A stretch of DNA of 60,197 bases, taken from assembly GCA_019119775.1 (NCBI GenBank), contig DWWL01000070.1:1-60197 (forward strand), given 5' to 3'. Shown here one piece after another: positions 8,646 to 17,120 of this stretch. The notes beneath the pieces were generated by a model. It was not told where the DNA came from, searched no databases, and saw nothing but the letters and a program-made list of their open reading frames with translations. Source of the DNA: Candidatus Lachnoclostridium pullistercoris. GTDB lineage: Bacteria; Bacillota; Clostridia; Lachnospirales; Lachnospiraceae. Within the stretch, counting starts at the first letter, position 1. Every line of letters begins with the position of its first letter. The position numbers and the translations under genes are program-made.

Positions 8646-9137
8646 TCATTTCCACTCATATTTCGTCAATTTCCCATACTTCTGCATGTTCTCAAATCCG
8701 TTCTGCCGCAGGGCTTCGTAGAGCACAATGGCCACGGAATTGGACAGGTTCAGGGAACGGATATCCCCCCACATGGGGATCCGCACGCAGGTTTCCTGGT
8801 TTTCCAGCAGGATCTCCTCCGGGATCCCGCGGCTCTCCGGGCCGAACATGATAAAGCAGTCCGGCTCGTAGGACACGTCTGTGTAGACCTGGGGCGCCTT
8901 TGTGGTCGCCATGTAGATCTTTGCCCCCGGATTTTTCTCCAGGAATTCCTGATAGTCACAGTAGACGGTCACATCCAGCTTCGGCCAGTAGTCCAGTCCG
9001 GCCCGGCGGATCGCCTTCTCGTTCAGCTTAAAGCCCAGGGGCTCGATCAGGTGGAGCTTCGTGTCCGTCGCCACGCAGGTGCGGCCGATATTTCCGGTGT
9101 TGGCCGGCATTTCCGGTTCATAGAGCACAATGTTCAT
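8646..9137 (-). CDS. trmL: tRNA (cytidine/uridine(34)-2'-O)-methyltransferase TrmL
   Basis: A 163-residue SPOUT-fold protein of standard length. It starts MNIVLYEPEMPANTGNIGRT, where the Arg is the conserved motif 1 residue, and continues with MFGPESRGIP (motif 2) and MWGDIRSLNLSNSVAIVLYE (motif 3, knot and SAM binding). It methylates the ribose of the wobble base 34 in certain tRNA-Leu isoacceptors. The start has GAGGTAGTGCC upstream. It is the last gene of an operon behind an aminotransferase and an Lrp regulator, ending in a clear terminator. Confidence 0.95.
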   Translation of the reverse strand: MNIVLYEPEMPANTGNIGRTCVATDTKLHLIEPLGFKLNEKAIRRAGLDYWPKLDVTVYCDYQEFLEKNPGAKIYMATTKAPQVYTDVSYEPDCFIMFGPESRGIPEEILLENQETCVRIPMWGDIRSLNLSNSVAIVLYEALRQNGFENMQKYGKLTKYEWK

Positions 9138-9141
9138 GGCA

Positions 9142-10320
9142 CTACCTCATCCCCTGTTCTTTCTCCAACCGCTCCACAAAACGGCGGATCCTGTCAAGCG
9201 CCTCCTTCAGACTCTCCAGGGAGTAGGCGTAGGAAAGACGCAGGAAACCTTCCCCGCTGTCTCCGAAAGCCGTTCCCGGCACCACCGCCACCTTCTCCTC
9301 TCTCAAAAGCCTGGTGGCAAAATCGTCGGAGGTCATGCCGAACTTTTTAATGCTGGGGAACACGTAAAACGCTCCGTAAGGTTCAAAGCACTCCAGCCCC
9401 ATCTCCCGCAGAGCATGGACCAGATAACGTCTTCTCTGATCATACGCCTCCCGCATGGCAGCCACGTCGTCATCCCCGTTTTTCAGGGCGGACACCGCCG
9501 CGTACTGGCTGGTGGTGGGTGCGCACATGATGGCAAACTGATGAATCTTTAACATCTGGCGCAGGATCTCCTTCGGCGCTGCCGCGTAGCCCAGGCGCCA
9601 GCCGGTCATGGCATAAGATTTGGAAAAACCGTTGATCAGCACTGTTCTCTCCTTCATGCCGGGAAGAGAGGCGATGGTCACATGATGGCCTTTGTATGTA
9701 AGCTCGCTGTAGATCTCATCAGAGATCACAAACAGATCTTTTTCTTCCACGATCTTCGCGATCTTTTCCAAGTCCTCCCGCTCCATAATCGCCCCGGTAG
9801 GGTTGTTGGGGAAGGGCATGATCAGAACCTTCGTCTTCGGCGTGATCTTCTCCAGCAGCTTCTCCGGCGTCAGGCGGAACTCGTCCTTTTCCTCCAGCTC
9901 GATGACCACCGGCGTTCCGTTGGCCAGAATGGTGCAGGGCACGTAGGAAACATAGCTGGGCTGGGGAATGAGCACCTCGTCTCCCGGCTCCAGCATGGCC
10001 CGCAGAGCCACGTCAATGGCCTCGCTGCCGCCCACTGTCGCCATCACCTCCGTATCCGGATCGTAGAGCACATCGTACCGTCTCTTCAGATAATTGCAGA
10101 TCTCTGCCTTCAGCTCTTTTAAGCCGGCGTTGGACGTGTAAAAAGTGCGTCCCTTTTCCAGGGAATAGATTCCCTCCTCCCGTATATGCCACGGGGTATC
10201 AAAATCCGGCTCGCCCACACCCAGGGAAATGGCGTCGTCCATCTCATTGACCACGTCAAAAAATTTCCGGATGCCGGACGGCGGAATGTTTATCACTCTC
10301 TCTGCTAATGGATTTCTCAT
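9142..10320 (-). CDS. Pyridoxal-phosphate aminotransferase, class I/II
   Basis: A 392-residue fold-type I aminotransferase. Key elements: GVGEPDFDTPWHI near the N-terminus, FPNNPTGA, VISDEIYSEL (PLP-contacting Asp and Tyr) and INGFSKSYAMTGWRLGY with the Schiff-base Lys. The C-terminal Arg that binds the substrate carboxylate is in FLRLSYAYS. The family usually acts on aromatic, aspartate or other amino acids; the exact substrate is not assignable. The start overlaps the Lrp gene by 4 bases, which suggests amino-acid-responsive control. Confidence 0.92.
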   Translation of the reverse strand: MRNPLAERVINIPPSGIRKFFDVVNEMDDAISLGVGEPDFDTPWHIREEGIYSLEKGRTFYTSNAGLKELKAEICNYLKRRYDVLYDPDTEVMATVGGSEAIDVALRAMLEPGDEVLIPQPSYVSYVPCTILANGTPVVIELEEKDEFRLTPEKLLEKITPKTKVLIMPFPNNPTGAIMEREDLEKIAKIVEEKDLFVISDEIYSELTYKGHHVTIASLPGMKERTVLINGFSKSYAMTGWRLGYAAAPKEILRQMLKIHQFAIMCAPTTSQYAAVSALKNGDDDVAAMREAYDQRRRYLVHALREMGLECFEPYGAFYVFPSIKKFGMTSDDFATRLLREEKVAVVPGTAFGDSGEGFLRLSYAYSLESLKEALDRIRRFVERLEKEQGMR

Positions 10321-10799
10321 AAACTGATCAGCATCCTTTCATCTTTGTCTTCTTTCTGCATGATCGTGCCGTGGTCCTTGTACTTCTTCAGGATAAAATG
10401 AGTGGACGTGCTGAGCACGGAATCAATGGTGGACAGTTTCTCTGATACAAATAAGGCCACCTGGCGCATGGTCTTGCCTTCCAGAATGATCGTAAAATCA
10501 AAAGAACCGGACATGAGGTAAACGGCCTCCACCTCATTGTACTGGTAGATCCTCTCCGCGATCTTGTCAAAGCCCATATCTCTCTGGGGGGTAACCTTGA
10601 CCTCGATCAGGGCCGTCACCTTCTCCTCGCCTGTTTTGTCCCAGTCGATCAGAGTGTGGTAGCCGCAGATCACCTTTTCTTTTTCCATCTCCGCAATCTC
10701 GTTGGCGACAGCCGCCTCGCTCTCGCCCAGCAGTATGGCCAGATCCTTTAAATCAATCCGGCTGTTCTTCTCCATGATCGCTAAAATCTTTTCTCTCAT
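10317..10799 (-). CDS. Lrp/AsnC family transcriptional regulator
   Basis: Reading from ATG 10799 (AAGGAGGAGCGAAG just upstream) gives 160 residues, the normal length. The longer frame to 10853 lacks a ribosome site. Residues 1-55 form the HTH (ILAIMEKNSRIDLKDLAILL). The rest is the RAM effector-binding domain (EVKVTPQRDMGFDKIAERI, and VYLMSGSFDFTIILEG with the conserved G-DF-D-like turn). It probably regulates its downstream partner aminotransferase in response to an amino acid (inference). Confidence 0.93.
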   Translation of the reverse strand: MREKILAIMEKNSRIDLKDLAILLGESEAAVANEIAEMEKEKVICGYHTLIDWDKTGEEKVTALIEVKVTPQRDMGFDKIAERIYQYNEVEAVYLMSGSFDFTIILEGKTMRQVALFVSEKLSTIDSVLSTSTHFILKKYKDHGTIMQKEDKDERMLISL

Positions 10800-10925
10800 C
10801 TTCGCTCCTCCTTGTCCGCCGGCCATTTTCCGGCCGCTTTTTGCAGTTTCCATCTATTTCCGCGGACACCTGGCCGGCCGGGCGCCTCCGCCCATCCATC
10901 CGGCCGCTGCCGCACTTGGTATAAA

Positions 10926-10958
10926 CCGCGGGACGGCTTAAGACAGCCGGTCCCGCGG
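10926..10958 (-). terminator. Hairpin terminator after the AIR-synthase-like gene
   Basis: CCGCGGGAC-GGCT pairs with AGCC-G-GTCCCGCGG. On the minus strand the hairpin is followed by a short TTTATA. The T-tract is weak, so efficiency is uncertain. Confidence 0.55.
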
Positions 10959-11002
10959 CATGGTTTTTACGTATCCGTTCAGACATCTGAACGGCTGCAT
11001 TT

Positions 11003-11584
11003 TCACTCCCCGAAAAATCCGGGCAGGATCTTTTTCAGCTCATCTTCCTGGGGGCGCTCCAAATATCCCACGCCCTCGTCCGACACGATCTCCCTGGCAA
11101 TCCCTTTCTTGATCCTTCCGATGACTGCCGCCTCGATCCCCTCTTTTTTCAGCCGCTCTGCCAGCCGGCCGCCGTTGGGGGCCGCGAGCACCGCGCAGTT
11201 TTCCGAGTACAGGCGGTAGGGATTCAATCCGTATTCCTCGCAGATCTCCACCGTCTCCTGGCGGAGAGGAATGGCTCTCAGGGAAAATTCCATTCCCAGA
11301 CCATAGGCTCCGGTCAGGTTCCAAAGGGCATTTAAGATTCCGCCTTCTCCCACCGGCTCATATTCAGAAGCTCCCAGGCGGAGCCAATCTTCCGCGCCTG
11401 ACGGAAGGGGTGTCTCCTCCCGCCCGGCCGCCTGTTCCAGAAAGCTCTCAGAAAACCGGCTGAGGAGTTCTTCTTTTTTCGCTCCCGCGATCAGGGCTGC
11501 CCCTCTCGCTCCGGAAAAGCCGGCAGCCACCAGGTCGTGTCCGGCTTCCATTCGTCCTGTGTTGTCCCGCACAATCTTTCTCAT
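11003..11584 (-). CDS. AIR synthase-related C-terminal domain protein (HypE-like half)
   Basis: A 193-residue protein aligned by eye with the C-terminal domain of the PurM/HypE/ThiL/SelD superfamily: GHDLVAAGFSGARGAALIAG, then LGASEYEPVGEGGILNALWNLTGAYGLGMEFSLRAIPLRQETVEICEEYGLNPY. That second stretch resembles the glycine-rich and C-terminal substrate segments of HypE. The N-terminal ATP-binding dimerisation domain is absent, so it cannot be a complete kinase-like synthase on its own. It is the last gene of the long minus-strand run. Function unknown; often labelled hydrogenase maturation factor without proof. Confidence 0.75.
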   Translation of the reverse strand: MRKIVRDNTGRMEAGHDLVAAGFSGARGAALIAGAKKEELLSRFSESFLEQAAGREETPLPSGAEDWLRLGASEYEPVGEGGILNALWNLTGAYGLGMEFSLRAIPLRQETVEICEEYGLNPYRLYSENCAVLAAPNGGRLAERLKKEGIEAAVIGRIKKGIAREIVSDEGVGYLERPQEDELKKILPGFFGE

Positions 11585-11594
11585 ATCAGCCTCT

Positions 11595-13250
11595 CTACTG
11601 CCCGGCCGCGGGCGCTGGGGAACTGTCTGCCTCAGGGGGTTTTGCGCCTGTGACTGTCCCGGAAGGCGCTTCTTCCGCCGGAGACGGAGCTGCCGTCTCC
11701 GCCGGGGCCGGCGCCGTCAAAGTGCTCTGGGGCGCTGTGGGAACTGTCTGCGCCTCCTGGCCAGGCTGAGTTCCTCCCCCGCCGCTTCCGGAAGGACCGG
11801 TCAGCCCGATGCCCGGGCCGCCTCCCACTCCCTCAGAGGGCTGGGGTGCCTGCGTCTCCGCCGGGGCGGTGGTCTGCGGCACTGTCTCCGTCACCGGAGG
11901 CGTCTGTGCGGGAGCCGCCGGCCCCACCTCGTAAACCGATTTTGACGCATTGTAGGTATCTGTATGGAGCAGCGTTCTCTCCGTCTCCACTCCGTCCACC
12001 TTCACGACCTTCCAGAGTCTGGACTTGATCCCCACATGACCGGAGGACACCTTTCTTCTGGTGCCCGGAGCCAAAGAATTGTTTACCCGCTCAATGGGCG
12101 CTCCCGGATCGATCCGGCTGAGCGTCTCAGAGATATACTCCACTTCCCGGTTTTCCGGCCTCGTCTCCTGGCCGTAGCAGGTAAACGTCAGCTTTCTTCC
12201 GGATGTATACGCCTCAATGTAGATGGGCGTGCTGTAATTGTTGGTAATCTTCAGATCCTTGTAGGTCCCTGCGATGGCCGCGTCCCTCGACGGATCCACG
12301 TAAGTGACGATCATGGAGTGATTCTGCCTCTGCGTGATCTCCAGTTCCGCCTCCAGGGCCATATTGTACATCGTCGTAGAGAGCTGGCAGACGCCGCCGC
12401 CGATGCTGTCCACCACCTGGCCGTTCTCATAGGAGGCCGCCGGCTCATATCCGTTTGCCCTGGTAAACGGCTGCAGACACTCATATCCGGACAGGGTCTC
12501 CCCCGGCATGAGCACATGGCCGTTTAATTTGGCCGATCCCACCTCCAGGTTCTTCGCCCTGGCGGAACTGCTGCTGCTGAAATCGGTCGTGTAAGTTCCC
12601 AGCACGTCCTTGATAGTGGAGAGCATCTCCGTCGTGATCTCCGGCTCTGCCTCCGTCACCGCAGCCTCCGCCGTCACCGGCTCATCCAGGCCGGCCGCCA
12701 CAGCCTCATTGACTGCCTGGACCGTTGCCTCTATATCTACTGTCACTCCTTTTTCCGAGGGAGTGATCACAAATTCTCCGTTCTGTCTGGTGATCGAAGC
12801 GTTTTTCGGTCCGCCTTCCATCCCGCTGCACTGTTCCGTGAGGAAAGCTGTCATAGCCGCCTGGTCCACAGCCGTTTCCACCTGCAGCTGCGCGCCTTCC
12901 TGCTTTAAGTCTGTCTGAGCCATGTATCTTCTCAGAAGATTTCCCTCTGTGAGGCCCGACACCACCTCGTCCACAGCATCCCGGTTGCTCCAGAAAAGCC
13001 CCATAGCCTTTGACGTGGTCTCAAGCGTCTGATCTCCCACCTGAATGGAGATCTTCTGATCCGGAAGATTGTTTACGTACTCTTCGATCTTCTGATCCGC
13101 CTCTTCCCGGCTTAAGCCGCCCAGCTCCTGCTCTCCTACCCGCAGTCCGTCAGGCAGCACCGCCGCCGCGGCGCAGAAATGAACGCCCACAGCCATTCCT
13201 GCGGCCAGGCAGGCGGTCCATATTCCTTTTTCCAATAATTTCTTTTTCAT
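11595..13250 (-). CDS. VanW family protein with peptidoglycan-binding-like domain
   Basis: A 551-residue exported protein. A signal peptide or anchor covers 1-30. A YoaR-type putative peptidoglycan-binding domain (about 35-200, with LGGLSREEADQKIEEYV) is followed by a VanW domain with PGETLSGYECLQPFTRANGY and the hallmark GGGVCQLSTTMYNMAL, then a G5-like segment near VEYISETLSRIDPGAPI. The last 110 residues are a Pro/Thr/Ala/Gly-rich disordered tail. The VanW domain's function is unresolved; a wall-related role is likely. The ribosome site AGAGGAGA precedes the ATG. Confidence 0.93.
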   Translation of the reverse strand: MKKKLLEKGIWTACLAAGMAVGVHFCAAAAVLPDGLRVGEQELGGLSREEADQKIEEYVNNLPDQKISIQVGDQTLETTSKAMGLFWSNRDAVDEVVSGLTEGNLLRRYMAQTDLKQEGAQLQVETAVDQAAMTAFLTEQCSGMEGGPKNASITRQNGEFVITPSEKGVTVDIEATVQAVNEAVAAGLDEPVTAEAAVTEAEPEITTEMLSTIKDVLGTYTTDFSSSSSARAKNLEVGSAKLNGHVLMPGETLSGYECLQPFTRANGYEPAASYENGQVVDSIGGGVCQLSTTMYNMALEAELEITQRQNHSMIVTYVDPSRDAAIAGTYKDLKITNNYSTPIYIEAYTSGRKLTFTCYGQETRPENREVEYISETLSRIDPGAPIERVNNSLAPGTRRKVSSGHVGIKSRLWKVVKVDGVETERTLLHTDTYNASKSVYEVGPAAPAQTPPVTETVPQTTAPAETQAPQPSEGVGGGPGIGLTGPSGSGGGGTQPGQEAQTVPTAPQSTLTAPAPAETAAPSPAEEAPSGTVTGAKPPEADSSPAPAAGQ

Positions 13251-13284
13251 AATTCTCCTCTATCCGGCTGCTGCCGGCCGCTCC

Positions 13285-13386
13285 CTAGAAGATCGAGATC
13301 ACGGACGCCACCATCGGCAGCACCATGGCCAGGATCAGCACCACAACGATGATCGTGGAAATGAGTCTCCTTTTCTTTTCCTTCAT
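13285..13386 (-). CDS. Small single-span membrane peptide, 33 residues
   Basis: Codons from ATG 13386 read MKEKKRRLISTIIVVVLILA and continue to a stop at 13285: a basic N-terminus and one hydrophobic helix. AGAGGTG lies about 10 bases upstream, and the vanW-like gene begins 34 bases downstream. It resembles the tiny DUF4044-type membrane peptides often found in Firmicutes gene strings (weak resemblance). No function can be assigned. Confidence 0.6.
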   Translation of the reverse strand: MKEKKRRLISTIIVVVLILAMVLPMVASVISIF

Positions 13387-13401
13387 TTTTTCATCACCTC
13401 T

Positions 13402-14112
13402 TTACAGGATTCGTCCATATTTGGATATGATTTTATCCGTTATCCGCGCGATCTCATTCCGACTTAAGTCGTCCATCTGCGCAGATAGTGTTATTTTATG
13501 ATATTTTAGTAAATCACGCAATAGTTCTTTTTGCCTTTTTGAGGCGGGCTGTTCCCTTTTTATCTTATATTCCAGGGGCTTCGGCGAAAATGCGTCTCCG
13601 TCTTCCATCCCACAGTTTAAGGCGAGTTTCTGATACAGTCTGTGGGCCGCCCGCGCGTCGTCAAGGGCTCTGTGGGCCCGCTCCGTCTCCACCTGAAAAT
13701 ACCGGCAGGCCGCCTGGAGGTTCTTCTTCTCCCCCGCAGGCATGAATTTCCGGCACAGAGCCAGCGTGTCGATCCCGCTCCTCTCAAAAGTGAGCCCGCA
13801 GTTAAGGGCCGCCCGCTTTAAAAACCGGAAATCAAATAAAATATTATGTCCCAAAATGGGACTGTCCCCGCAGAGCTCCAGAAATTCCGGAAGAATCTGG
13901 GAAATATCCGGACAGTTTTCCACCATCTGCCCGGTGATCCCGGTGAGCTCCGTGACTTTCTCTGTGATCTCTCTTCTGGGATTTACCAGGCGGGAAAAGC
14001 TGCCGGCCTCCCGGCCGTTCTCCACAAAAACCGCGCCGATCTCCAGAATGCGGTCCGTCTTAGGGTCCAGCCCCGTTGTCTCCAGGTCCAGAGCCGTATA
14101 CCTGTCCGTCAT
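13402..14112 (-). CDS. 3'-5' exonuclease, DnaQ/DEDD type
   Basis: A 236-residue protein with the DEDDh exonuclease motifs: YTALDLETTGLDPKTDRI (Exo I, Asp and Glu), LGHNILFDFRFL (Exo II Asp) and ERAHRALDDARAAHRLY (Exo III, His and Asp). That accounts for the catalytic domain (1-170). The final 60 residues form a small basic extension. It resembles the epsilon-like proofreading or trimming nucleases that accompany many Firmicutes genomes in addition to PolC. It overlaps the endonuclease III gene by 4 bases, a translational-coupling arrangement. Confidence 0.9.
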   Translation of the reverse strand: MTDRYTALDLETTGLDPKTDRILEIGAVFVENGREAGSFSRLVNPRREITEKVTELTGITGQMVENCPDISQILPEFLELCGDSPILGHNILFDFRFLKRAALNCGLTFERSGIDTLALCRKFMPAGEKKNLQAACRYFQVETERAHRALDDARAAHRLYQKLALNCGMEDGDAFSPKPLEYKIKREQPASKRQKELLRDLLKYHKITLSAQMDDLSRNEIARITDKIISKYGRIL

Positions 14113-14768
14113 TTTTCATCCTCCCGGCTGGGACACAGATCCCGCAGAAAACACTGGCTGCATCTGGGACTTCTGGCGGTGCAGATGGTCCGCCCCAAAG
14201 TGATGATATGGATGTTCCACAAAATCCAGTGATCCTTTGGCAGCACTTCCATCAGCTCATATTCGATCTTCTCCGGATCTTCCTCCTTCGCAAATCCCAG
14301 CTTTCTGGAAATCCGCTTCACATGGGTATCCACCACAATGCTGGGCACATGGTAGATATTTCCGCGGATCACATTGGCCGTCTTCCGCCCCACGCCCGCC
14401 AGCGAGGTGAGGTCTCCAATATCCTCCGGCACCGTCCCGCCGTACTCCGTCACCAGCCGGCGGCAGCAGGCGATGATATTTTTCGCTTTCATCCGGTAAA
14501 AGCCGATGGAGCGGATGTCCTTTTCCAGCTCCGCCTGATCCGCGCCGGCAAATTTCTCCAGACTGTCGTATTTTCGGAACAGATCCCGCGTCACCAGATT
14601 CACCCTGGCATCGGTGCACTGGGCGCTTAAGATCACCGCGATCAGAAGCTGCCACGGCGTTTCGTATTCCAGATAGCAGCGGTAGTCCGTCCCGTATTCC
14701 CGGTCCAGCCGCATGAGCACCTGGCCCACCCGGGCGTCTCTCTCCGCCTTTGTCTCGCGTTTTTTCAT
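14109..14768 (-). CDS. nth: Endonuclease III
   Basis: A DNA glycosylase/AP lyase that removes oxidised pyrimidines. LLIAVILSAQCTDARVN begins the fold; the helix-hairpin-helix LAGVGRKTANVI has the catalytic Lys; VVDTHVKR has the catalytic Asp; and the C-terminal CTARSPRCSQCFLRDLC gives the C-x6-C-x2-C-x5-C iron-sulfur loop. From ATG 14768 it has 219 residues, matching the family. The ribosome site is not ideal (AAGGAG lies 17 bases away), and an upstream in-frame ATG at 14831 with GGAG is an alternative. That alternative would overlap the radical SAM gene. Confidence 0.93.
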   Translation of the reverse strand: MKKRETKAERDARVGQVLMRLDREYGTDYRCYLEYETPWQLLIAVILSAQCTDARVNLVTRDLFRKYDSLEKFAGADQAELEKDIRSIGFYRMKAKNIIACCRRLVTEYGGTVPEDIGDLTSLAGVGRKTANVIRGNIYHVPSIVVDTHVKRISRKLGFAKEEDPEKIEYELMEVLPKDHWILWNIHIITLGRTICTARSPRCSQCFLRDLCPSREDEK

Positions 14769-14791
14769 ATTGTTTGTCTCTTTTTCTCCTT

Positions 14792-16606
14792 CTATTCCTG
14801 CCTTCCTGCAGTCTCGGCCGCTTTCAGCCATCCGGCCGTCTCCACAGAGGCATTGTGCGTCAGGGGATCCCGTTTTTCATAGTCAAAAACCAGAACTGCC
14901 CCGTTTCCCAGCACCTCGGCATGGATATTTTTTCTCCGCTCTCTGCTCCCGTAAAAAGGCCGCAGTTCTTCCTTATATCGGCTCAGATCAGGGGCAAAAA
15001 ACGGCCGGCTCTTCGCGTTCTCCCGCAGATACAGATCCTTCATCAGCCGGTCCCTGTAGCAGATCCCGTCCGCCCCCGTTTTTTCCAGGCCATTTTCCAG
15101 AATAAACCGGTACAGGATCTCATACCTGGCCAGACGGCTGTGGCTCATGCCCATAAGCCCTTTTTCCTCATAATACCGGGCCAGGCGCTCAAAGAGCACG
15201 AAGGGAGAGCCCAATTCTTCCGCCAGAGTCTCCATGGTCACGGTAAACTGGCGGCTGTTATAGTAGACCTCCACCATCTCCTCCACGCCTTTCAGACGGA
15301 TCACATCCTCATAGGGAAGCCATTTGGTGGAGAGGACTTCGTAGGGCGGACTGCTGCTCCAGATCAGACCGTAGCTCTCCGCCGCCTCTGCCATATAAGA
15401 ACCGCTCAGCACCTTCAAAAATCCCAGCTGCAGCTGGTCCGGCTCCATCCGGTACACGTCGTCGAAGGAGCGGTGAAAGCTGTCGTAATCCTCCCAGGGA
15501 AGGCCGGCAATCAGATCCAGATGCTGATGAATGTTATGGAACCCGTTAACCGTTTTCACCGCCGCCTCCAGTTTCTTCAGATCCATCTTCCGCCGGATCT
15601 CCCGGATGGTGTCCGGGTTGGTGCTCTGCACCCCGATCTCCAGCTGGACTAACCCCGGCCGCATCTGTCCCAGAAGAGCCAGCTCCTCCTCATCCAGCAG
15701 GTCGGCAGAGATTTCAAAGTGAAAATTGGTCACTCCGTTGTCGTGCTCTGAAATGTACTTCCACACTGCCATGGAGTGGCTCTTTCTGCAGTTGAAGGTC
15801 CGGTCCACAAATTTCACCTGGGGAACCTTTTTCTCCAGGAAACGGCCCAGTTCATCTTCCACCAGCCAAAGACTGCGGAAACGGACGGACTTATCAATAG
15901 AAGAAAGACAGTAGCTGCAGGAGAAGGGGCAGCCGCGGCTGCTCTCGTAATAGATGATCCTGTTCTCAAATCCGTCCAGATCTCCATAGCTGAAGGGAAT
16001 CTCATCCATATCCAGGATCTCCTGTGGCCGGGTGCGGACGATGGCGCCGTCCTCCCGCCGAAACACGATCCCCCGAACCTGTTCCAGGGGGCTTTTTCCC
16101 CGGCCGCTCTCTTCTTCCCGGCCGGCATCATGACCCGCTGCCCGGCTGTCTTTTTCCCAGCCGTTTTCTTCTTCCCGGCCGGCGCCAGGTTCCGCCGCCC
16201 GGCCATTTTCTCCTGCCCCCAGGGCCGTCATCAGCTCTGCGAAGGTCTTCTCCCCCTCGCCCACCATGACTCCCTCCGCCCAGGGGTGGAGCCGCAGAAG
16301 CTCCTCCGCCCGGTAGGACGCCTCCGGGCCGCCCAGCCAGATCCTGGTCTTCGGCAGCAGGCGGGACAGATCCTCCGCCAGCTCCTCCACATATTTAATA
16401 TTCCAGATATAACAGGAAAAGCCGATAAAATCCGGCTTTTTCAAATAAATGTCCTGAAGCACCAGGTCCATCCGGTGGTTGATGGTGTACTCCCCGATCT
16501 CCGCCTTAAGGCCCGGCACCCGGTTTTCCCCGTATGCCTTTAAACTGTACACTCCCAGATTGGAGTGGATATATTTCGCGTTGACCGCCGCAAGCAAAAC
16601 CTTCAT
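14792..16606 (-). CDS. B12-binding-domain radical SAM protein with DUF4080-like C-terminus
   Basis: From ATG 16606 (GGAAG eight bases upstream) the protein has 604 residues. The longer frame reads into the dCMP deaminase gene and is spurious. Order: a cobalamin-binding-like Rossmann domain (1-130), a hydrophilic insert (131-172), a radical SAM barrel with the cluster motif CPFSCSYC (about 226-233), and a C-terminal DUF4080-type region. Members of this family methylate or rearrange unknown substrates; none is assignable here. The insert holds two near-copies of an Ala-Gly-Arg-Glu-Glu-Glu motif, so it looks like recent low-complexity expansion in a linker. Confidence 0.88.
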   Translation of the reverse strand: MKVLLAAVNAKYIHSNLGVYSLKAYGENRVPGLKAEIGEYTINHRMDLVLQDIYLKKPDFIGFSCYIWNIKYVEELAEDLSRLLPKTRIWLGGPEASYRAEELLRLHPWAEGVMVGEGEKTFAELMTALGAGENGRAAEPGAGREEENGWEKDSRAAGHDAGREEESGRGKSPLEQVRGIVFRREDGAIVRTRPQEILDMDEIPFSYGDLDGFENRIIYYESSRGCPFSCSYCLSSIDKSVRFRSLWLVEDELGRFLEKKVPQVKFVDRTFNCRKSHSMAVWKYISEHDNGVTNFHFEISADLLDEEELALLGQMRPGLVQLEIGVQSTNPDTIREIRRKMDLKKLEAAVKTVNGFHNIHQHLDLIAGLPWEDYDSFHRSFDDVYRMEPDQLQLGFLKVLSGSYMAEAAESYGLIWSSSPPYEVLSTKWLPYEDVIRLKGVEEMVEVYYNSRQFTVTMETLAEELGSPFVLFERLARYYEEKGLMGMSHSRLARYEILYRFILENGLEKTGADGICYRDRLMKDLYLRENAKSRPFFAPDLSRYKEELRPFYGSRERRKNIHAEVLGNGAVLVFDYEKRDPLTHNASVETAGWLKAAETAGRQE

Positions 16607-16608
16607 TT

Positions 16609-17103
16609 TTACACTTCCAGCATGATTTTTCTGCCCGTAGGCTGATACTGATAGTAGCGCACTCCCGCCGCGTTGAGCATCCGCTTGGACGCCCGCACCG
16701 CCGGCGTGTCCGCGTACTTGTCCTCCCCGTAGATCAGCGTCTTGATCCCTGCCTGGATGATGGCCTTGGCACACTCGTTGCAGGGAAAGAGGGTCACGTA
16801 GAGCTTGCTCCCCTCAAGACTTCCGCCCCGGTAATTCAATATGGCGTTTAACTCGCTGTGGGTGGAATAAAAATACTTCGCGTTGTAGGGGTCATCCGCC
16901 TCATGCTCTTTCCCCCAGGGAAATTCATCGTCAGAGCAGCCCTTAGGAAATCCATTGTAGCCCATGGACAAAATCTTGTTGTCCTCGCTGACGATGCAGG
17001 CTCCCACCTGGGTGCTGGGATCCTTCGACCTCTTTGCCGCCAGCATGGCCACCCCCATAAAATACTCGTCCCAGGTAATATAATCCGTTCTCTTCTGTGA
17101 CAT
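16609..17103 (-). CDS. dCMP deaminase, ComEB type
   Basis: From ATG 17103 (AAGGAGG nine bases upstream) the protein has 164 residues, of the zinc cytidine/deoxycytidylate deaminase fold. The zinc and proton-shuttle residues are in THSELNAIL (His and Glu) and LFPCNECAKAI (the two Cys). GYNGFPKGCSDDEFPW matches the dCMP deaminase substrate loop. It converts dCMP to dUMP for thymidylate synthesis; the competence-linked ComEB belongs to the same family. It lies two bases before the radical SAM gene. Confidence 0.93.
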   Translation of the reverse strand: MSQKRTDYITWDEYFMGVAMLAAKRSKDPSTQVGACIVSEDNKILSMGYNGFPKGCSDDEFPWGKEHEADDPYNAKYFYSTHSELNAILNYRGGSLEGSKLYVTLFPCNECAKAIIQAGIKTLIYGEDKYADTPAVRASKRMLNAAGVRYYQYQPTGRKIMLEV

Positions 17104-17120
17104 GACTAACGTCCTCCTTC

